NCBI RefSeq assembly: GCF_019175385.1
Contig: NC_083337.1
Span: forward strand, 169,893,713-169,957,712
Source: Lycium barbarum
Taxonomy: Eukaryota; Streptophyta; Magnoliopsida; Solanales; Solanaceae
DNA length: 64,000 nucleotides
Direction: 5' to 3'
Position 1 is the first letter of the stretch. The number at the start of each line of letters is the position of its first letter. Below the pieces are notes generated by a model. It was not told where the DNA came from, ran no database searches, and saw only the letters and a program-made list of their open reading frames with translations. Of the stretch, positions 11,867 to 24,820 are shown piece after piece. The position numbers and the translations under genes were made by a program.

Positions 11867-12430
11867 CTATGCCACATAATCTTCATGTTTAACATCAAAA
11901 GTTTCATATAGGACTAGTAGGTGTTCTTCCCCTGCAATGTAAAGACCGTTGGATGCGTTATAGCTATAGCCAGCAGAGGACCCAATAGACAAGGTCTGAC
12001 CACCTGGAATTGTGGAATATGACCTCAAAGGTTCAACTGGTACCAATGTCAAGTCATGTGTTATTTTTGAGTGCAAGCTAAACCAAAAAGGATTTGATCC
12101 TTCAACTTACTTTAGTCATAGAGTAAGAGTACGCAAATGTGAAAAACATGTCAGTAAGTCCTAGTATAGAGCAGGCCTCTTGATTGACAGGAAATACCAG
12201 GAAGTACATAGGACGTGGCTCGCCAACATGTCGAGTAGCAAATTGTGAGCAACCCCTTTCCAAGCTGTTGAAAGAACTTGAGTATTTAATGGTAAGATTT
12301 TGTTCACTGTGAACAGACTCAAAACTCCATATGTATTTTCTAAGGGCATCTGCAACAACGAAGGTCTTGTTATGGCTAAAAATTATGACCCATTCACCTT
12401 GAGCTCCACCAGCAAGATAAGCACCGTTCA
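11867..12430 (-). other. Unrecognised two-exon coding-like fragment
   Basis: The minus strand has an open exon from 12430 (after a gatgcag acceptor) to 12111 (before gtaagt). A second open stretch runs from about 12077 (after a tttag acceptor) to a stop near 11867. Translations include AYLAGGAQGEWVIIFSHNKT and GGQTLSIGSSAGYSYNASNG. The splice signals look real, but the two exons do not join in the same phase, so this is either a broken gene or not one gene. Family not recognised. Confidence 0.3.
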
Positions 12431-12745
12431 CTGCATCGCAAATAAAAGAACAACATATTTCACATGCATGTTCCCCTATATCAAACCAATTGCAAGTGGG
12501 AAAAGCATTTTTTAGGGTAAATTACAGCCAAATTTCATTCTGCCAACCTGCTAAGTTCAAATCTTAGTATCTTAAGGGAGGGGGAAAACAAAAACGCATC
12601 TTATACAATGTGTGGTGTTTATAAAACATACATAATTAGCTTAAAGAATGGTATCCATGATGTCGTAAGTATCTTCAAAGTTACATGAAAGCCACGCTTG
12701 GCTAGTTACAAGTATTGACGTATCTTATACAAACTATTTGTGGTG

Positions 12746-12951
12746 GGCTCTTATTTTATTTTTTTTTCCATCTAGTGTCCGGTATTCGCATTAGAGCCCG
12801 ATTATATCGGGATTCGCGCCACGTAGGGCTCCATTCGGTGGGAACTGGAAAGCGCTCCCTACCAAGGATTTTTTTATACACAGGACCCGAACCCGAAACA
12901 TCTAGTTAAAGGAGAAGTAGCCTCATCCGCTGCACCACATCCTTTCGTGGT
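12746..12951 (-). mobile_element. tRNA-derived SINE (Solanaceae TS/SolS-like)
   Basis: Read on the minus strand, it starts near the right end with tggtgcagcggatgaggc (polymerase III box A-like). It continues to gtttcgggttcgggtcc (box B-like) and ends in an A-rich tail (T-rich on plus, 12,750-12,768). A perfect 14-bp target duplication, aactatttgtggtg, flanks it (12732-12745 and 12952-12965). About 206 bp. tRNA-like promoter boxes, an A-rich tail and a long variable target duplication are diagnostic for a SINE; assignment to TS/SolS is by resemblance. Confidence 0.8.
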
Positions 12952-12965
12952 AACTATTTGTGGTG

Positions 12966-14225
12966 TTCATTAACATATAATTGCGCCATGTATTTTCTTA
13001 CCTTATACTTTCTGTTTTTTCATCTCTTACTTCTCATTTTCAAGGGATCGCGTCCAGAGCTTGTATTTACAATTCTTTGTAAAATTTTAAATTTTCTATA
13101 TGTTATTCATCTTCCAACAAAAAATACACCATGATCTGAGGAACTCTATAAAAAGTGATTCACGTCCTCCTATCATATTTGAAAGATAGATCGCTTTCTA
13201 TCCTGATTGAGATGAAGTAAATGTAAAAGCTAAGCTTGTATACTTGGTCATACAAATATGAAATCCAAGGTATCCAAGAGATACAAGTCCTGCTTCTATC
13301 ATCCCAAATTATCTCCTTCTTCTTTTTAATGATTCAAGTTAGTCAAGCTTCATCTATCCATGGTCATAAGTCCTTTAACCCCATCAGGAAGATCAGTAAT
13401 TATATTTATAATATAATTATTATAAAAGTTAGAAAACTCAAACTAAAAAGATAATAGAAGATAAATATTAATTTTACAAACATTCGACTATCAAAAGATT
13501 AACATGGATTTTCTTCATCATATATGAAAATTATAATGAGGCTGAGGGCTTTTGCAGAGTAGGATTCTTTCGTTTTTATTAAACTAGTTAAACACGACTC
13601 AACTTCATCAGTTTACTTTTTATTTTATAATTCATATACGTTACTTCTATTTCATAATATTGGTCTATTTTAAAAAAAAAAAAAAAATCATCGATGTAAG
13701 ATCCACGCGCAAAACACATACTAAAGAAACAAGTAATAATATAGTAGTATCATCAGACATTATAAGTGGTAAGTGTTCTATCATCCTTAATCAAAGGAGT
13801 TCGAGTCTTTCTGGGTACGGAGTCACCTTATTAAGGAGCACTTTATTCTTTAATGTGAACTTTCCGACGTGAATCCGAATTTAATTGGATTTCAATACGA
13901 ATACTGAACACCAAATCGAAAATAAAAATGAATAAATAATAGGCAGTAGTACTATAGATAGATGATAATGTAAAAAACGTTTAAATTGTCCTAAAAAGAA
14001 GATGCAATGACAGAAATGCCACTGGTAACATCTTCACACGCCCATTCCGACAAAATTCCTAACTCTCCATAGATCTATCTCCATTATTCACTATCCGATT
14101 CATACAATCTCTTAAACCTCCCAAATCTCTTCTTTCTTTTTTTTTTTTCCCCCAAATTATTATGTGTACTCTCTTTTTGTAATAACTTCTCCTATTTAAT
14201 AAAGGAGATTCGGTGCTCACTATAC
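12966..14225. other. Intergenic AT-rich stretch upstream of the G3BP-like gene
   Basis: Homopolymer runs (poly-A at about 13,672-13,687, poly-T at about 14,140) and short unsupported frames only. No gene or mobile-element ends were recognised. Confidence 0.4.
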
Positions 14226-14298
14226 TATATAATAACTACATACGTTACCTTTTTTGAAAAAGAATTGGAACATTAATTCGCCTTTTTGTAAACCCTAA
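14226..14298 (+). promoter_or_regulatory. Core promoter/5' UTR signals of the G3BP-like gene
   Basis: TATATAATA (about 14226-14234) is a plausible TATA box 120-130 bp upstream of the ATG. AAACCCTAA (14290-14298) is a perfect telo-box, an element known from promoters of plant genes for translation and RNA-handling proteins. The transcription start itself cannot be seen. Confidence 0.45.
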
Positions 14299-14353
14299 AG
14301 TTCTTTTGATCTCGGTTTTCTTTTGGCGATTATAGTTCCGTGTGTACTCAATA

Positions 14354-17300
14354 ATGGCGAGCTCATACTCTGCTCCAATCGGTGCCACTCAGGTTTTTCA
14401 TTTGACTATATGCAGCTTAATTTTTGAGTACTTTTTTGATTGATCTTAAATGGGTATTTTTTTTTTTGTGTGTGTGTGTTTTTGCAGGTGGGTTCGTACT
14501 TTGTTCAACAATACTATCAGGTTCTTCAACAACAACCTGATTATGTTCATCAGTTTTATACTGATGCCAGCTCTATTGTTCGAGTTGATGGTGATTCCAA
14601 CGAATCCGCTTCCGCCCTTGTGGTCAGATTTAACTCTTGAAGTTTTAGAATTTGGATTATGTTTCTAGATGTGACAGTGGCGGACCCAGTATTTTGAGTT
14701 CGGGGGTGCTCTATTAACTATTTATATCTGTTTCGTTTATATTTTCTATACAGCTATACACTCCGTGACTGAATTTAATGGGTGCTGGAGCACCCAAAAA
14801 TTGTACATGGGTCCGCCACTGAGATGTGATCTAATGTTGCTATCTGTGACGAGTAAAAAAGGCATATAAAAGTAAATATCTATAGGCTACATGTTCGTTG
14901 AATAATTGGACTATAAAGATGTAGTATCTTTTAGGGGAAACACTTTGCCCTTTTTTTTATTTTTAAACTAGAAATTTTAGAGTTTGGATTATGTTTCCAG
15001 ATGTGGTCTAATGTGGTTATCTATGACAATTAAAAAGAAACACAAAAGCAAGTATCTATAGGCTACGTGTTCATCGTATAATTGGACTATAAAGATACTA
15101 TCTTTTAGGCAAAAAACTTTGTCCGTTTATGTCAGAATTATATACCATGTATGAATAGATGTCGATCGATGCCTCTTTTCATTTAAAAGTTCAATTAACT
15201 ATGCCTTAATCCCTTTTCTTTTATCTGTCTTTTGTTTACTAGAAATTTAGATTTTGGATTATGTTTCCAGATGTGATCTAATGTTATTATACATGACAAA
15301 TAAAAAGAAGCCGCAAAAGTAAATACTTGCAGTCTACATGTTCGTTGAATAATGGGACTATAAGATACTATCTTTTTAGGCGAAACGCTTTGTCCGTTTA
15401 TGTCAAAATTACAGACCATGTATGAATAGATGTTGATCGATGTCTCTTTGTTTACTAGAAATTTTAGATTTTGGATTATGTGTCCAGATGTGATTTAATG
15501 TTATCTATGACGAATAAAAAGACACACAAAAGTAAATACTTATAGGCTACATGTTCGTTGAGTAATTGGACTATAAAGATAAAGACACACAAAATGTTGT
15601 TATCTATGACAAATAAAAATACACACAAAAGTAAATACCTATAAGCTACGTGTTCGTGGAAAAATTGGACTATAAAGATACTATCTTTTAGGCAAACCAC
15701 TTTGTCCGTTTATGTCAGAATTACAGACCATCTATGAATAGATGTCTATTGATGCCTCTTTTCATTTAAAAGTTCAATTAACCATGCCTTAATCCCAAAC
15801 CAATTAGTGTCAGGCTGTCGGCTATATGTGTCCTCTATATCAGCCAAACCTTAAAGGAAAGGCTGATGAAGGAAGGTAAGTGCTGCCGCGAAGGAGAGCC
15901 CGCTCTCAGACATTGGTAATCTTTTACCTCGAAAGCGAAGGGGAAGGAGAAGAACGGAAAGCCCTCACTTGATTGATTGGACATTTTGATTCCTTTTCTC
16001 TCATCTTCCATCGGTTCTGTTTCAGGAAAGAGTCAATGCACAGATCTTATTTTGAATCGTTGTTTGAGGTCATATCATTCTATGAGCACGACTAGTAAAT
16101 TATTTGTCTTTTTAGGGAAAATTAGGAGCTTTAGGAAATTAGTGACTCTCTAAAACTCAGAGCAATTACGGACCTAATATACGTAACCTTGTTTCCAGCT
16201 ATCTCTGCATTTGATTGACTTGTCATTTGTCATTCAATAGATTCTACACTCCATATAATTCTATAGATAGCTCTAACTGTATACAACACAAATCGAAGAA
16301 AGAAATGCATTTTGTAGATTGCCAAAGATGGACCTCATCCTTAATCCCACATTGATATCTAGATCTTGCTTGGCTGAAGGCTGTTGTGTTTATTTCGGTG
16401 CCTTTTCACCAGTTTCCTGCCAATGATATGTCCTGTAGAATGTAGGTTCCCCCATCTACCTTGAGAGAAACAGAGAAGAGAAGCAAATGAGAGCATCTTA
16501 AGTTTCAGCATCAATTAAATAAAGTATTTAAACATTTAGATTGAATCTGACACAATAAGCACTCTTTTCCACTAAGTGGAATGGGTTGTACCAAACAATT
16601 ATGTGTATTTCCTATTAGATTCTCACTTACTAAATTGTGAAGAAAGTAACGAGGACTCTGATTCTCTGATATAAAGGGGAGTTGCTGTCCCTGTTTAATT
16701 TTATTGCTGAAAGGACCTTATTGTTGCATCTGACTATACTCTATTCAGTTTCTAGCTAACCTTAATTTCTTGCTTGAGATAGTACAACTAGTGTTTTTTT
16801 GGTTATGAATCTTATCTTGTGCATGTCTTCACTGTACAGCCAATTCATACTCTGATTATGTCATTGAGTTTCTCTGGGATTAAGGTCAAGACGATAAATT
16901 CTCTTGAATCTTGGAATGGCAGTGTTCTTGTTGTGGTATCTGGTTCTGTCAAGCTGAAGGATTCCAGTGTGTGGAGGAACTTTGTGCAAACATTTTTGCT
17001 TGCACCTCAGGAGAAGGGTTACTTTGTTCTGAATGATGTCTTTCATTTTGTTAATGAGGAGGGCAGTGTACTACCTCAAGCACCAGTAGTTTCACAACAC
17101 AATCTTGATGCTCAACCAACTGCCTCTAATCCTCTTGCAGAGCCACCAGGTATTGTTACATCTGGCTTGTGTAAGATGTTAAACATGCCAAGATTTTTCA
17201 GTAACAATCTTAGTTTTCTATCTGTTGTATTATTAATTGAACATGTCAAGGTATCTCCTTGCTCTCATTATGGTTCTCTTTGGCTCTTTGCTGTGTATTA

Positions 17301-20300
17301 GAGGGCTAAAGTTCCTCTACACTGTACCAAGAGATATTTGGAACCAGCATTACCTTTTTTATTTGTCACTGAAAACTGTGGTGCTCCTTTTCTTCCTTTT
17401 CTGTATGAAGCGTGTGGTAGGGGAGAACTGCATGTACTTTATGCTGGTTTAGTTGCATGTCCTTTGTGCATAACCTTCTCTCGCAGATATTTTGCAAGCA
17501 TTCTCAAAAGCATATCTGATACCTGACAATTTAAGCATATGACTTAATCTCATTATAACTACTTTAGCAGCCCATGACTATGCCTTAGAGGCGGAGGCGA
17601 CTGAATATGTTGATTCAGTTCATATACAAGGAAATGAGACTGTTGAAGAATATGGTTATGAAGAGCATGATCATGAGAACCTATCTGAGGCTGAAGCTGA
17701 GCCTGAGCATGATGATGAGGCAGAGGCTGAGGCTGATGTTCCAGAAGAGACTCATTGGGGGGAAGAAACTGCTCAAGTAAGGTCATTCGAGGAGGAGACT
17801 TCTTTCCTAAATAATGTGGTCGAAGCCATGCCAGAGCCTGAGCCTGTTGCAGAAGAACCTGTTGGAGAGCCTTCAAAGATTAGTTATGCCTCTATTGTAA
17901 GTACATTCATATTCTGTGCACCTTATGACTTGATCAGCACTCATCCCTTTATGCACAAGTAATAGATCCCATTATGGTCATTTAACCCTGCCACATAAGT
18001 GTATCAATATTAGATTTTAGGAGCTTTAAAACATTATGTTGAACAACAACTTGTCTATTCTATGGCCTCTGGATCAGTTTGAAGTATTGGTGGGTCTGTT
18101 GGGCACACATCTTTAGATGAGAATTTCTTGCGTGGACAGAGGATGAATACTCTGCGTACACCCCACCCTACCCAGGCCCCACTTGTGGCATTATATTGTT
18201 GTTGATATGTATCGATATTCGATAAGCATACCCCCCCCCCCCCCCCACTCTCCCAGCGGAAAAGAGAGAATTTTGAAAGTATAAAAGGAACTGACTCCAT
18301 ATCTCTCCTTCCACTGAAAAAAAGAAAATAGAACCTTGACACACTTTGGAAAAAAAAAAAGTTTCATAAACAAAACTAGTAAGATCATATGTTGTCACAT
18401 CGTCTTATGTTCTTTGGGAACAGCTACAACATTGATTCAGTTTGGTTTATGATTTGGAATATAACTCGTTGTAATTGATAGTTAAGAGCAAAAGGAAAAC
18501 CTGCACCGCCAGTTCGTGTCCAGCCATATTATACCAAGAGTGCAGCTCCCGTTTCAGAGTGGCAACCTCCTGTTGAGCAGTCAAACTATATGCCCCCAGC
18601 TGCGCCAGACACCAGCCTTGACCGGGCAGATGAAGGATTTTCTCAAGAAGGTAATAGGAACACACTGCTTCTTAGGATATCATTATTCTGAATAATTACA
18701 TAGCATCTGAGTTGCAGCAAGTGATAAAATATGCTTTAGCATTCAATTTATGTATTGCTGATGTTAGCTCGATTTTGACTTTCTTCTGCCTCTCCCAGGG
18801 GAATCAAAGTCTGTCTATGTGAGGAATTTACCATCTACTGTATCTTCTCTCGATATTTTGCAAGAGTTTAAGAACTTCGGGAAGATCAAGCAAGATGGAG
18901 TTTTCTTAAGAAACCGCCAGGTTAGTATATCTGGTGATCTCCTTATGTTGTGACTTGTTGTCTAATGCGTGCTAATGTTTGGATTTCAATGGATTAACAG
19001 GATGTTGGCATTTGCTATGCCTTTGTTGAGTTTGAGGAAGTCCAAGGTGTCCAAAATGCAATCCAGGTTTGAATCTCACTAAGTTTGAGACTGTCATTTG
19101 GTTTGTTTTTCTTTATAAGTTATTTGGTCTTTTAAATTGCTTGATATGACTTATTTAGTTTTACCTTATCCTTGATGTGATTCTTCATAATTGTTCGCTT
19201 TATCATAATTGTTCGCTTTATCTTTTATGCTGGCCTTTTATTTAAGCATAAAATTATACATAGCATTTATACGGTTCATGTTTGAAATGTTTTAGGCTAT
19301 CTGGAAATTTCTACAATGTTCTTGTTTTTCATGGTTATGGTTCTTGCTGTGAGCCATTAGTAGATGTGGCAAATCATGTGATAGAGATTCACTGGAGACA
19401 TATTGAAGCTAAAGTTTGGTTGTCCCAACTATAACATCTCATTGTGTTTGACATACTTACTATCTGAAGAATCAAAGACATTCTTCTTTGCCTCGAACTG
19501 CCTTTTGTTATTTTTGAATCGATATATATGTATTAAAAATTGCTGTCTGCAATTATTAAACTGATGGATGTCTAACTTTAGACCCTAAATTGATCATTTT
19601 CATGCTTTTACTTGGATCACATTATTCTTTTTGAGGTGGGGTGGGGTAAAAGTTTATGAATACTGCCATAAGTTTATATTGAGGGATTATCTTTATATGT
19701 CATGTGAACCCTCTTTGTGTCTAGTAGATCATACCATTTTTTGTTTTCTACTTGCTTAGGCATCACCAATACAGTTGGCTGGAAGGCAAGTCTACATTGA
19801 GGAGAGGAGACCAGCCAGCAGTAGCATGTCTCGTGGAGGAAGTATGTGCCTCGAAACTGACTTCAATTCTAAAATGTCTTGATCTTATTCTTATGTTGGT
19901 TTATCTTGTGTGCTTTGCAAGTCTTTTTGATCAAATCAAGACTATTGTCCTTGGATATTTTGACTTACTTCTTTGCCTTGACTTTAACCTTCATTTTTTA
20001 GTCCACTTTTTCTGAAGTGATCCTGGTTAGCAAACATTCCTCTTATTGTTACTTTTAGATTGGGAGGCCAATTTTTGAATTCTAAAAATGATTGTCCAGT
20101 TCTTATCAATTATCGAGTGGGAAGCATATAAAGTATAGAATTTCTCATTTGCTTGGCATAAGTGTGTCTATGCCGAGAAGCACCCAGGAGTGTGGTTAAG
20201 TGGGTACAAATCTTGGAGAGCAGGATTCAAGTCCCAGCATAGACAAAAACACAAGGTGAGTTATTCTTATCTGCCTAAGCCTCGGTGGGGCCGAGTTACC

Positions 20301-21318
20301 CGGTACATGTGCTGATGGGAGGTGACAGGTAACCGGTTCGGACGCTACTGTAATAAAGATAGTATCTGTGCTTAAGAGGGAAATAAGGGTTTAATTGCAA
20401 ATAAGGGCATATGAGATGAATGTTCGAGAACTGGTAGAAGACTCAGAAATCTAACATTGAAGGATGGACATAATGAAGTAGAATTGGTGGTGGAATAATG
20501 TGGATAATCTCTCAAGAAAAATGCTCTTTCAGTGAAGAGTCAAATAGGCTATACAGAGGCGGGTCCCCATTGAAGAGATCTTGTTAAGCCTCCAAATAAC
20601 ACAATTCTGTAGGCTTCTGCGAGGTGAAAAGCACTCTCTTATACTCTTGGAACTCAGTTGAATGCAGTGGTGGGAGAATAGCCGCGCACTCGTTGTTCCT
20701 CCCGGTGTTACAGATAATGGTCAGAAGGTTTAAGGTGTCAAACAAGAGGCGAGCCCGTTGAAGGGACAGATTAGGACAGAATTAAACAGAAAGGAATCCC
20801 AAATTGGCATGCCCCATTACTTTTGGATTTACTAGGAGTAGTGTCCTCGGCCAAAGTCCAATGTGGGATATGGTGTATTTGGTTTGCACCAAACTCAGAC
20901 ATCGGACACAGCTTGGCTCTTTTTGTGCCAATACCCCGGTGCTCACTATAACTTTTTTTTGTATGGTATATGATAGGGTGCAAATCTTTTTCTTTTCCAT
21001 GATTGGTCCCTTTTGTTAACTGAAAATTGGCCTTCTACATCTGTCATGGTCGGTTCATGAGAAATTTTATTGTAAGAGTGCAGATAGCTGATAAAGGAGG
21101 TACTAACATAATTCTACGGTTAAAATACTGTGTAGTGCCTGTTGCCATTTATTTTGCATATTTGACCGTTTTTCGCTAACAGTCTTCTCTAAATGCTTTG
21201 ATCAGGATCAGGAAGGGGAAGAGGCAGAGGAGGTCGTTCTGGTGGGCGGACTTTTGGTAGGGGAAGCAATCCTGATGATAGAGTGAAGAGCAATGGCTTC
21301 CGCGGTACATCATATTAG
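14354..21318 (+). CDS. G3BP-like NTF2-domain and RRM RNA-binding protein, nine exons
   Basis: Exons read 14354-14392, 14488-14622, 16840-17149, 17571-17896, 18482-18650, 18799-18920, 19001-19066, 19760-19841 and 21206-21318. All introns have GT/AG ends, all phases join, and the product is 453 residues, the usual size for plant G3BP-like proteins. Residues about 10-125 form an NTF2-like dimerisation domain (VGSYFVQQYYQVL; SFSGIKVKTINS; GYFVLNDVFHFV). Exon 4 encodes an acidic, Glu-rich linker. Exons 6-8 encode an RRM with RNP2 (SVYVRNLP) and RNP1-like (GICYAFVEFE) motifs. The end is rich in RGG/GRG. The start ATG is in good context (ataATGGCG) and gives the family's usual N-terminus. Known relatives are cytoplasmic stress-granule proteins that bind RNA; that role is inferred here. 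The introns are unusually repeat-laden (see separate entries). Exon 4 has a tandem NAGNAG acceptor. No disabling lesion was seen. Confidence 0.9.
14641..15790. repeat. Four-copy tandem repeat in intron 2 of the G3BP-like gene
   Basis: The unit begins agaaattttagattttggattatg. It runs through ccagatgtgatctaatg, gtaaatacttataggctac, gttcgttgaataattggac and gatactatcttttaggc to caattaaccatgcctta. Copies start near 14,641, 14,969, 15,240 and 15,458, each about 220-330 bp. The last contains a smaller internal duplication near 15,585. The first copy begins within 20 bp of the exon 2 donor and alone carries the MITE at 14,675. Confidence 0.8.
14675..14821. mobile_element. hAT-type MITE, 147 bp, perfect ends
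   Basis: Terminal inverted repeats CAGTGGCGGACCCA and TGGGTCCGCCACTG match over 14 bp. A perfect 8-bp target duplication AGATGTGA lies on both sides (14667-14674 and 14822-14829). Non-coding. It interrupts the first unit of the intron tandem array. Confidence 0.92.
15800..15970. other. GC-richer island inside intron 2, possibly organelle-derived
   Basis: About 15,808-15,970 (caggctgtcggctatatgtg ... gaagaacggaaagccctcac) is clearly richer in G+C than the rest of the intron. It has the purine-rich texture of plant mitochondrial spacer DNA. No gene is recognised in it. Organelle origin is a guess from composition. Confidence 0.25.
18120..18205 (+). mobile_element. Au SINE-like 3' fragment
   Basis: tctgcgtacaccccacccta, then ccaggccccacttgtggcat and tatattgttgttgat, matches the 3' end style of the plant Au SINE, which ends in TTG repeats. 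The tRNA-like 5' part is not recognisable. It lies in intron 4 of the G3BP-like gene. Confidence 0.55.
20170..20360 (+). mobile_element. SolS-like SINE in intron 8
   Basis: A box A-like gtgtggttaagtgggt (about 20,191) and a box B-like ggattcaagtccc (about 20,222) are followed by gagttacccggtacatgtgc, then tgatgggaggtgacaggtaa, the characteristic body of Solanaceae SolS SINEs. The right border and target duplication are not clear. It lies inside the 1,364-bp intron 8 of the G3BP-like gene. Confidence 0.6.
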
Positions 21319-21720
21319 AAGTATGAAATGCCAAACTTGCCAACTAAGTTATGATTCTGCGGATGAGGATCAATAAGGAACGTGGTACTGGTTTCTAGTT
21401 AGCTTTTATTTTTTTGATGATTTTTGTCTTCTTATGCAAGGGATTTTGTTGCTGCCGGTTCTTTCTTCCCTGAGTGTTTTGAGAGAGATTTTTCCCATCT
21501 TTCTCCTGTAGTTAAAGTTGTGTTATTGTTATGCTCTTTTAATCCTTTTTTGTCCTGCAATTCTAGAGGCAATACTTGTAACTTTGGAGTGATGCCAAGG
21601 GTGAGAAATATTTTGAGCATATCTGAAAGTATGGCCTATGTTGTTAGTAGTGTAGTCCTGTGCTTCTTCTTTTCTCTATGTTTTAGAATTGGCATGATGT
21701 CTTTATGGTTCTCATAATGG
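21319..21720 (+). other. Probable 3' UTR of the G3BP-like gene
   Basis: T-rich sequence following the stop codon, with AATAA-like stretches and TTGT-rich tracts, as expected of a plant 3' UTR. The polyadenylation point cannot be fixed from sequence alone. Frames here are not supported as coding. Confidence 0.4.
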
Positions 21721-24700
21721 AACATCAGCAACCCAAATGCTTTGGGTGAGATACTTCTCGTCTTTCCTCTGCCACTTCTAATATTAGCTCATCTCCTATT
21801 TCACTACGTTATTGCTCATTAAAGCACAGGTTGGTTTATGATCAATGGTGTCGTTATCATCATCTTCTTCTTCCTCATTGTTGTCTTCATCCTCTCGATT
21901 TTTTCTGAATTGAAATGAGAAACATGGGATGTGTTACAGCGGGGAATCGAGCTATCAAAAGTCATTATGCTCTGTTTCTTCGAAAGTAATCGAGAGAGTG
22001 GTCTAAAGGTCGATGAAATGAGCGGAAATCATTGAGAGATCAAGGTTTAAATCTCATATGAGACAAAAGGAACGTTAAGTGATTTTTATTGATAAATGCA
22101 AAATTGCAACATGATCTTGGTGGTTGAATCTCTTCAGTATATATTTTGATGTACGTACGTTTTCTATTTGACACTTTTGGTTGTATCTCTTTATCTCTTT
22201 CCTGGTCCTGCTTCCTTGCCAAGGTGTATTTCTTCTTATCTATTAACGTTCTTTCTTTCTCATTTCGCCCACGTCCAAATGAACTAAACTTTTAAGCGTT
22301 TGGGGCCTTCAAAGTTTCCTTCATTGAGAAGGCATAATATATCATTTTCCATTTCAAGGAATAAAAACGTTTAAAGTTTTATAGCTTGACCATAAATAAG
22401 TAGCAAGTATTTAAATATTTTCAAATGGTGAGATCAGTATATTCAAAAGAACTTTTTTTTTTTTTCTAACTTCAATAAGACATAGTCCAAACGCCTCTAA
22501 ATTTGACTTACTGGTGCCCTCATTTTTACAACTACATTTGTTACAATACATAAGTGGGAAATTTTAATAATGTACAATCTAACATATAAAATTATATTTG
22601 CGTAGTCATATTTTTAAATTACACCCCGCATAGCAACTTTTTCACAATATACAACATTATACAACAATATATAACTTTATACATCTGGAGTAGACAATGT
22701 ATTAATCTTGTATAAAAATGTATAATAATGTATAGAGTGTATAATAATGTATAAAAGGTGTTTATATTCAAAAAAAAAAAAATTGTATACAACAATATAC
22801 AACATTTTATCAATTGTAGTATGGGTACAAATACACAATTGGCTTTTGAAGTGGGGTACAAATTAAGCCATTTTGGGTAATTTTACGACTGAGTTATTTC
22901 GGGTAATTATTTTTCCTAAATAGTCATAGTGTTATAAATTCTACTAGTCCTCCTCTCTTACTTAATTGTGAAGGCAAATAACTCCAAGAAAAATTATGGA
23001 ACGGGTTCTTTTGTGGGAAAAGAAGAAAAAGGGCGAACAAGAGTCGCATCAAGATGATGGATTAGCACCAGTAGAATGACCTTTTAAAGGGGGAAAATAA
23101 ATCAAAATAGGACCCTCAGAGCCCCATGTATAAAGATGCAGACAAAATAAGAGAACCTCACACCGCACATCTTAACTTTTCCCTTAAAAATAAAAAGAGA
23201 GACAAAAATTACTTGTTTTTTTTTTCTCCTCATATTTCCTTTTTGTGAAGTCATCAGTTTTGACACTTTGGTACAAAGCCAGGGATGGATGCATCTTAGT
23301 GGAAGCGGTGTCACGGAACACCACTCATCGGAAGATAATTAAAACACAAAATATTAGATTAGCCAGGATGCTGATGTACCCTGATTTTGTAATTTTATAA
23401 TCATTTATTAATTTCTATCATTTCTCAAAGGAATAGTTCTATCTAGGGATCAATCTGGCATATCTCATACGAGGTGAAAGACAAGTGTAATAATCTATTT
23501 TATCTCTAATGATGAATTATTTATATTAAAACTACTATTCATTCATTTAAGAAATTAAATAATTGTCGAGAAGAGGTGTAGTGATATGTTTGAATTATGT
23601 TTTATTCAAATAAGATGTGGTTAAGCTGACTTGGTCTTTCTTCGCTTCTTTAAATAAAAACACCACTTATGAAAAATCATGCTTACACCACAGAAAACAA
23701 TTGCACTATGTTGATCCATAACTTCTTTCATAATGTGGATGTACATTCATATGATTTCAGCAAAAAGAGAGAAGCATTACTACAATCAATGCCTAGTATT
23801 TAGTCTAACAGAGACAACAGCACTTTTAAGCTCCAATTCACCACTATTACTTCTATTTGCACTTGATTAAAAAAGAAGACCTAAACTAGGTTAAGAAGGA
23901 AAATCATTAGAAGCTAGAGCCAAAATAAAGCACAAAAAACAGATTTTCCTTTTCTTTCGTCACCACACCTCCTTCTTTACAGTATATGTAAGTCCAATCA
24001 TGCAACCTAACTTTACACTTGTCTTTTCTAAAGCCACCTCAAAATCTCTGCCCATTTTGTCACTCCTTTAGCCACTGTGACCTACATACATTGCATGATC
24101 AAGTGTTATCAATCAGAATAAGCACATTAGTTAAATATATCATATATTATTAAAAGTGAGAAGCTCCAAAATGTAAAAGTTGAATTACTAAAATTTCCCT
24201 CAAAAATTTTTGTACTACTAAATAATAAATTTACAATATAATAAATGTCATGAATCAATAAATGGAGATATTAGTGTGAAGTTCATGAATCTGCCAAGCA
24301 CTTACTACAAATAGTCTATTCATTTTCTTGGAACTACTTTTTAGTGTAGTCTATTCATTTTCTTGAAACTACTTTTGTTTCTGTGTATTTACTAGCTAAG
24401 ATTTTGAGGGATATTTCTACCAGAAGCGTATAGAATGTAATACTATAGTCCTTTTCTAAAAAGTGTATTTTTAATATATGCAATTAGTGTCAATTTTTTA
24501 ACCTCTCTTATTTTTTCCTTCTATATCAATTTTTTAACCTTTCTCTTATTTTTTCCTTCTATGTGTGCTATTAAAAAAACTCCATCCTGATAAAAGAAAT
24601 ATCAAACTACGTTACTCATTCATTTTGCAATTACTCAATGTCATGTACCACATTTTATGTTTGAGTCTCTTTACTCCCTATCATTAAAGGTGTTAGAAGA

Positions 24701-24800
24701 GGTGAAAATTATTTAATTTCCCCATATTTGACCTTTCTTATTCTTCATCAGTTACAAATATATCATTCATTATTAAACCCAACTTAGTCCATTCAACACA
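21721..24800. other. Intergenic stretch
   Basis: No gene is supported. At 22,650-22,800 there is a TATACA/TGTATA-rich segment that can fold on itself. At 23,280-23,340 a gatggatgcatcttagtgga-like segment resembles a degraded DNA-transposon end. At 24,330-24,375 and 24,490-24,560 there are short local duplications (tattcattttcttg; ttttttaacctctctt). Confidence 0.35.
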
Positions 24801-24820
24801 AGGTGAGGAAGTAACCTAGG

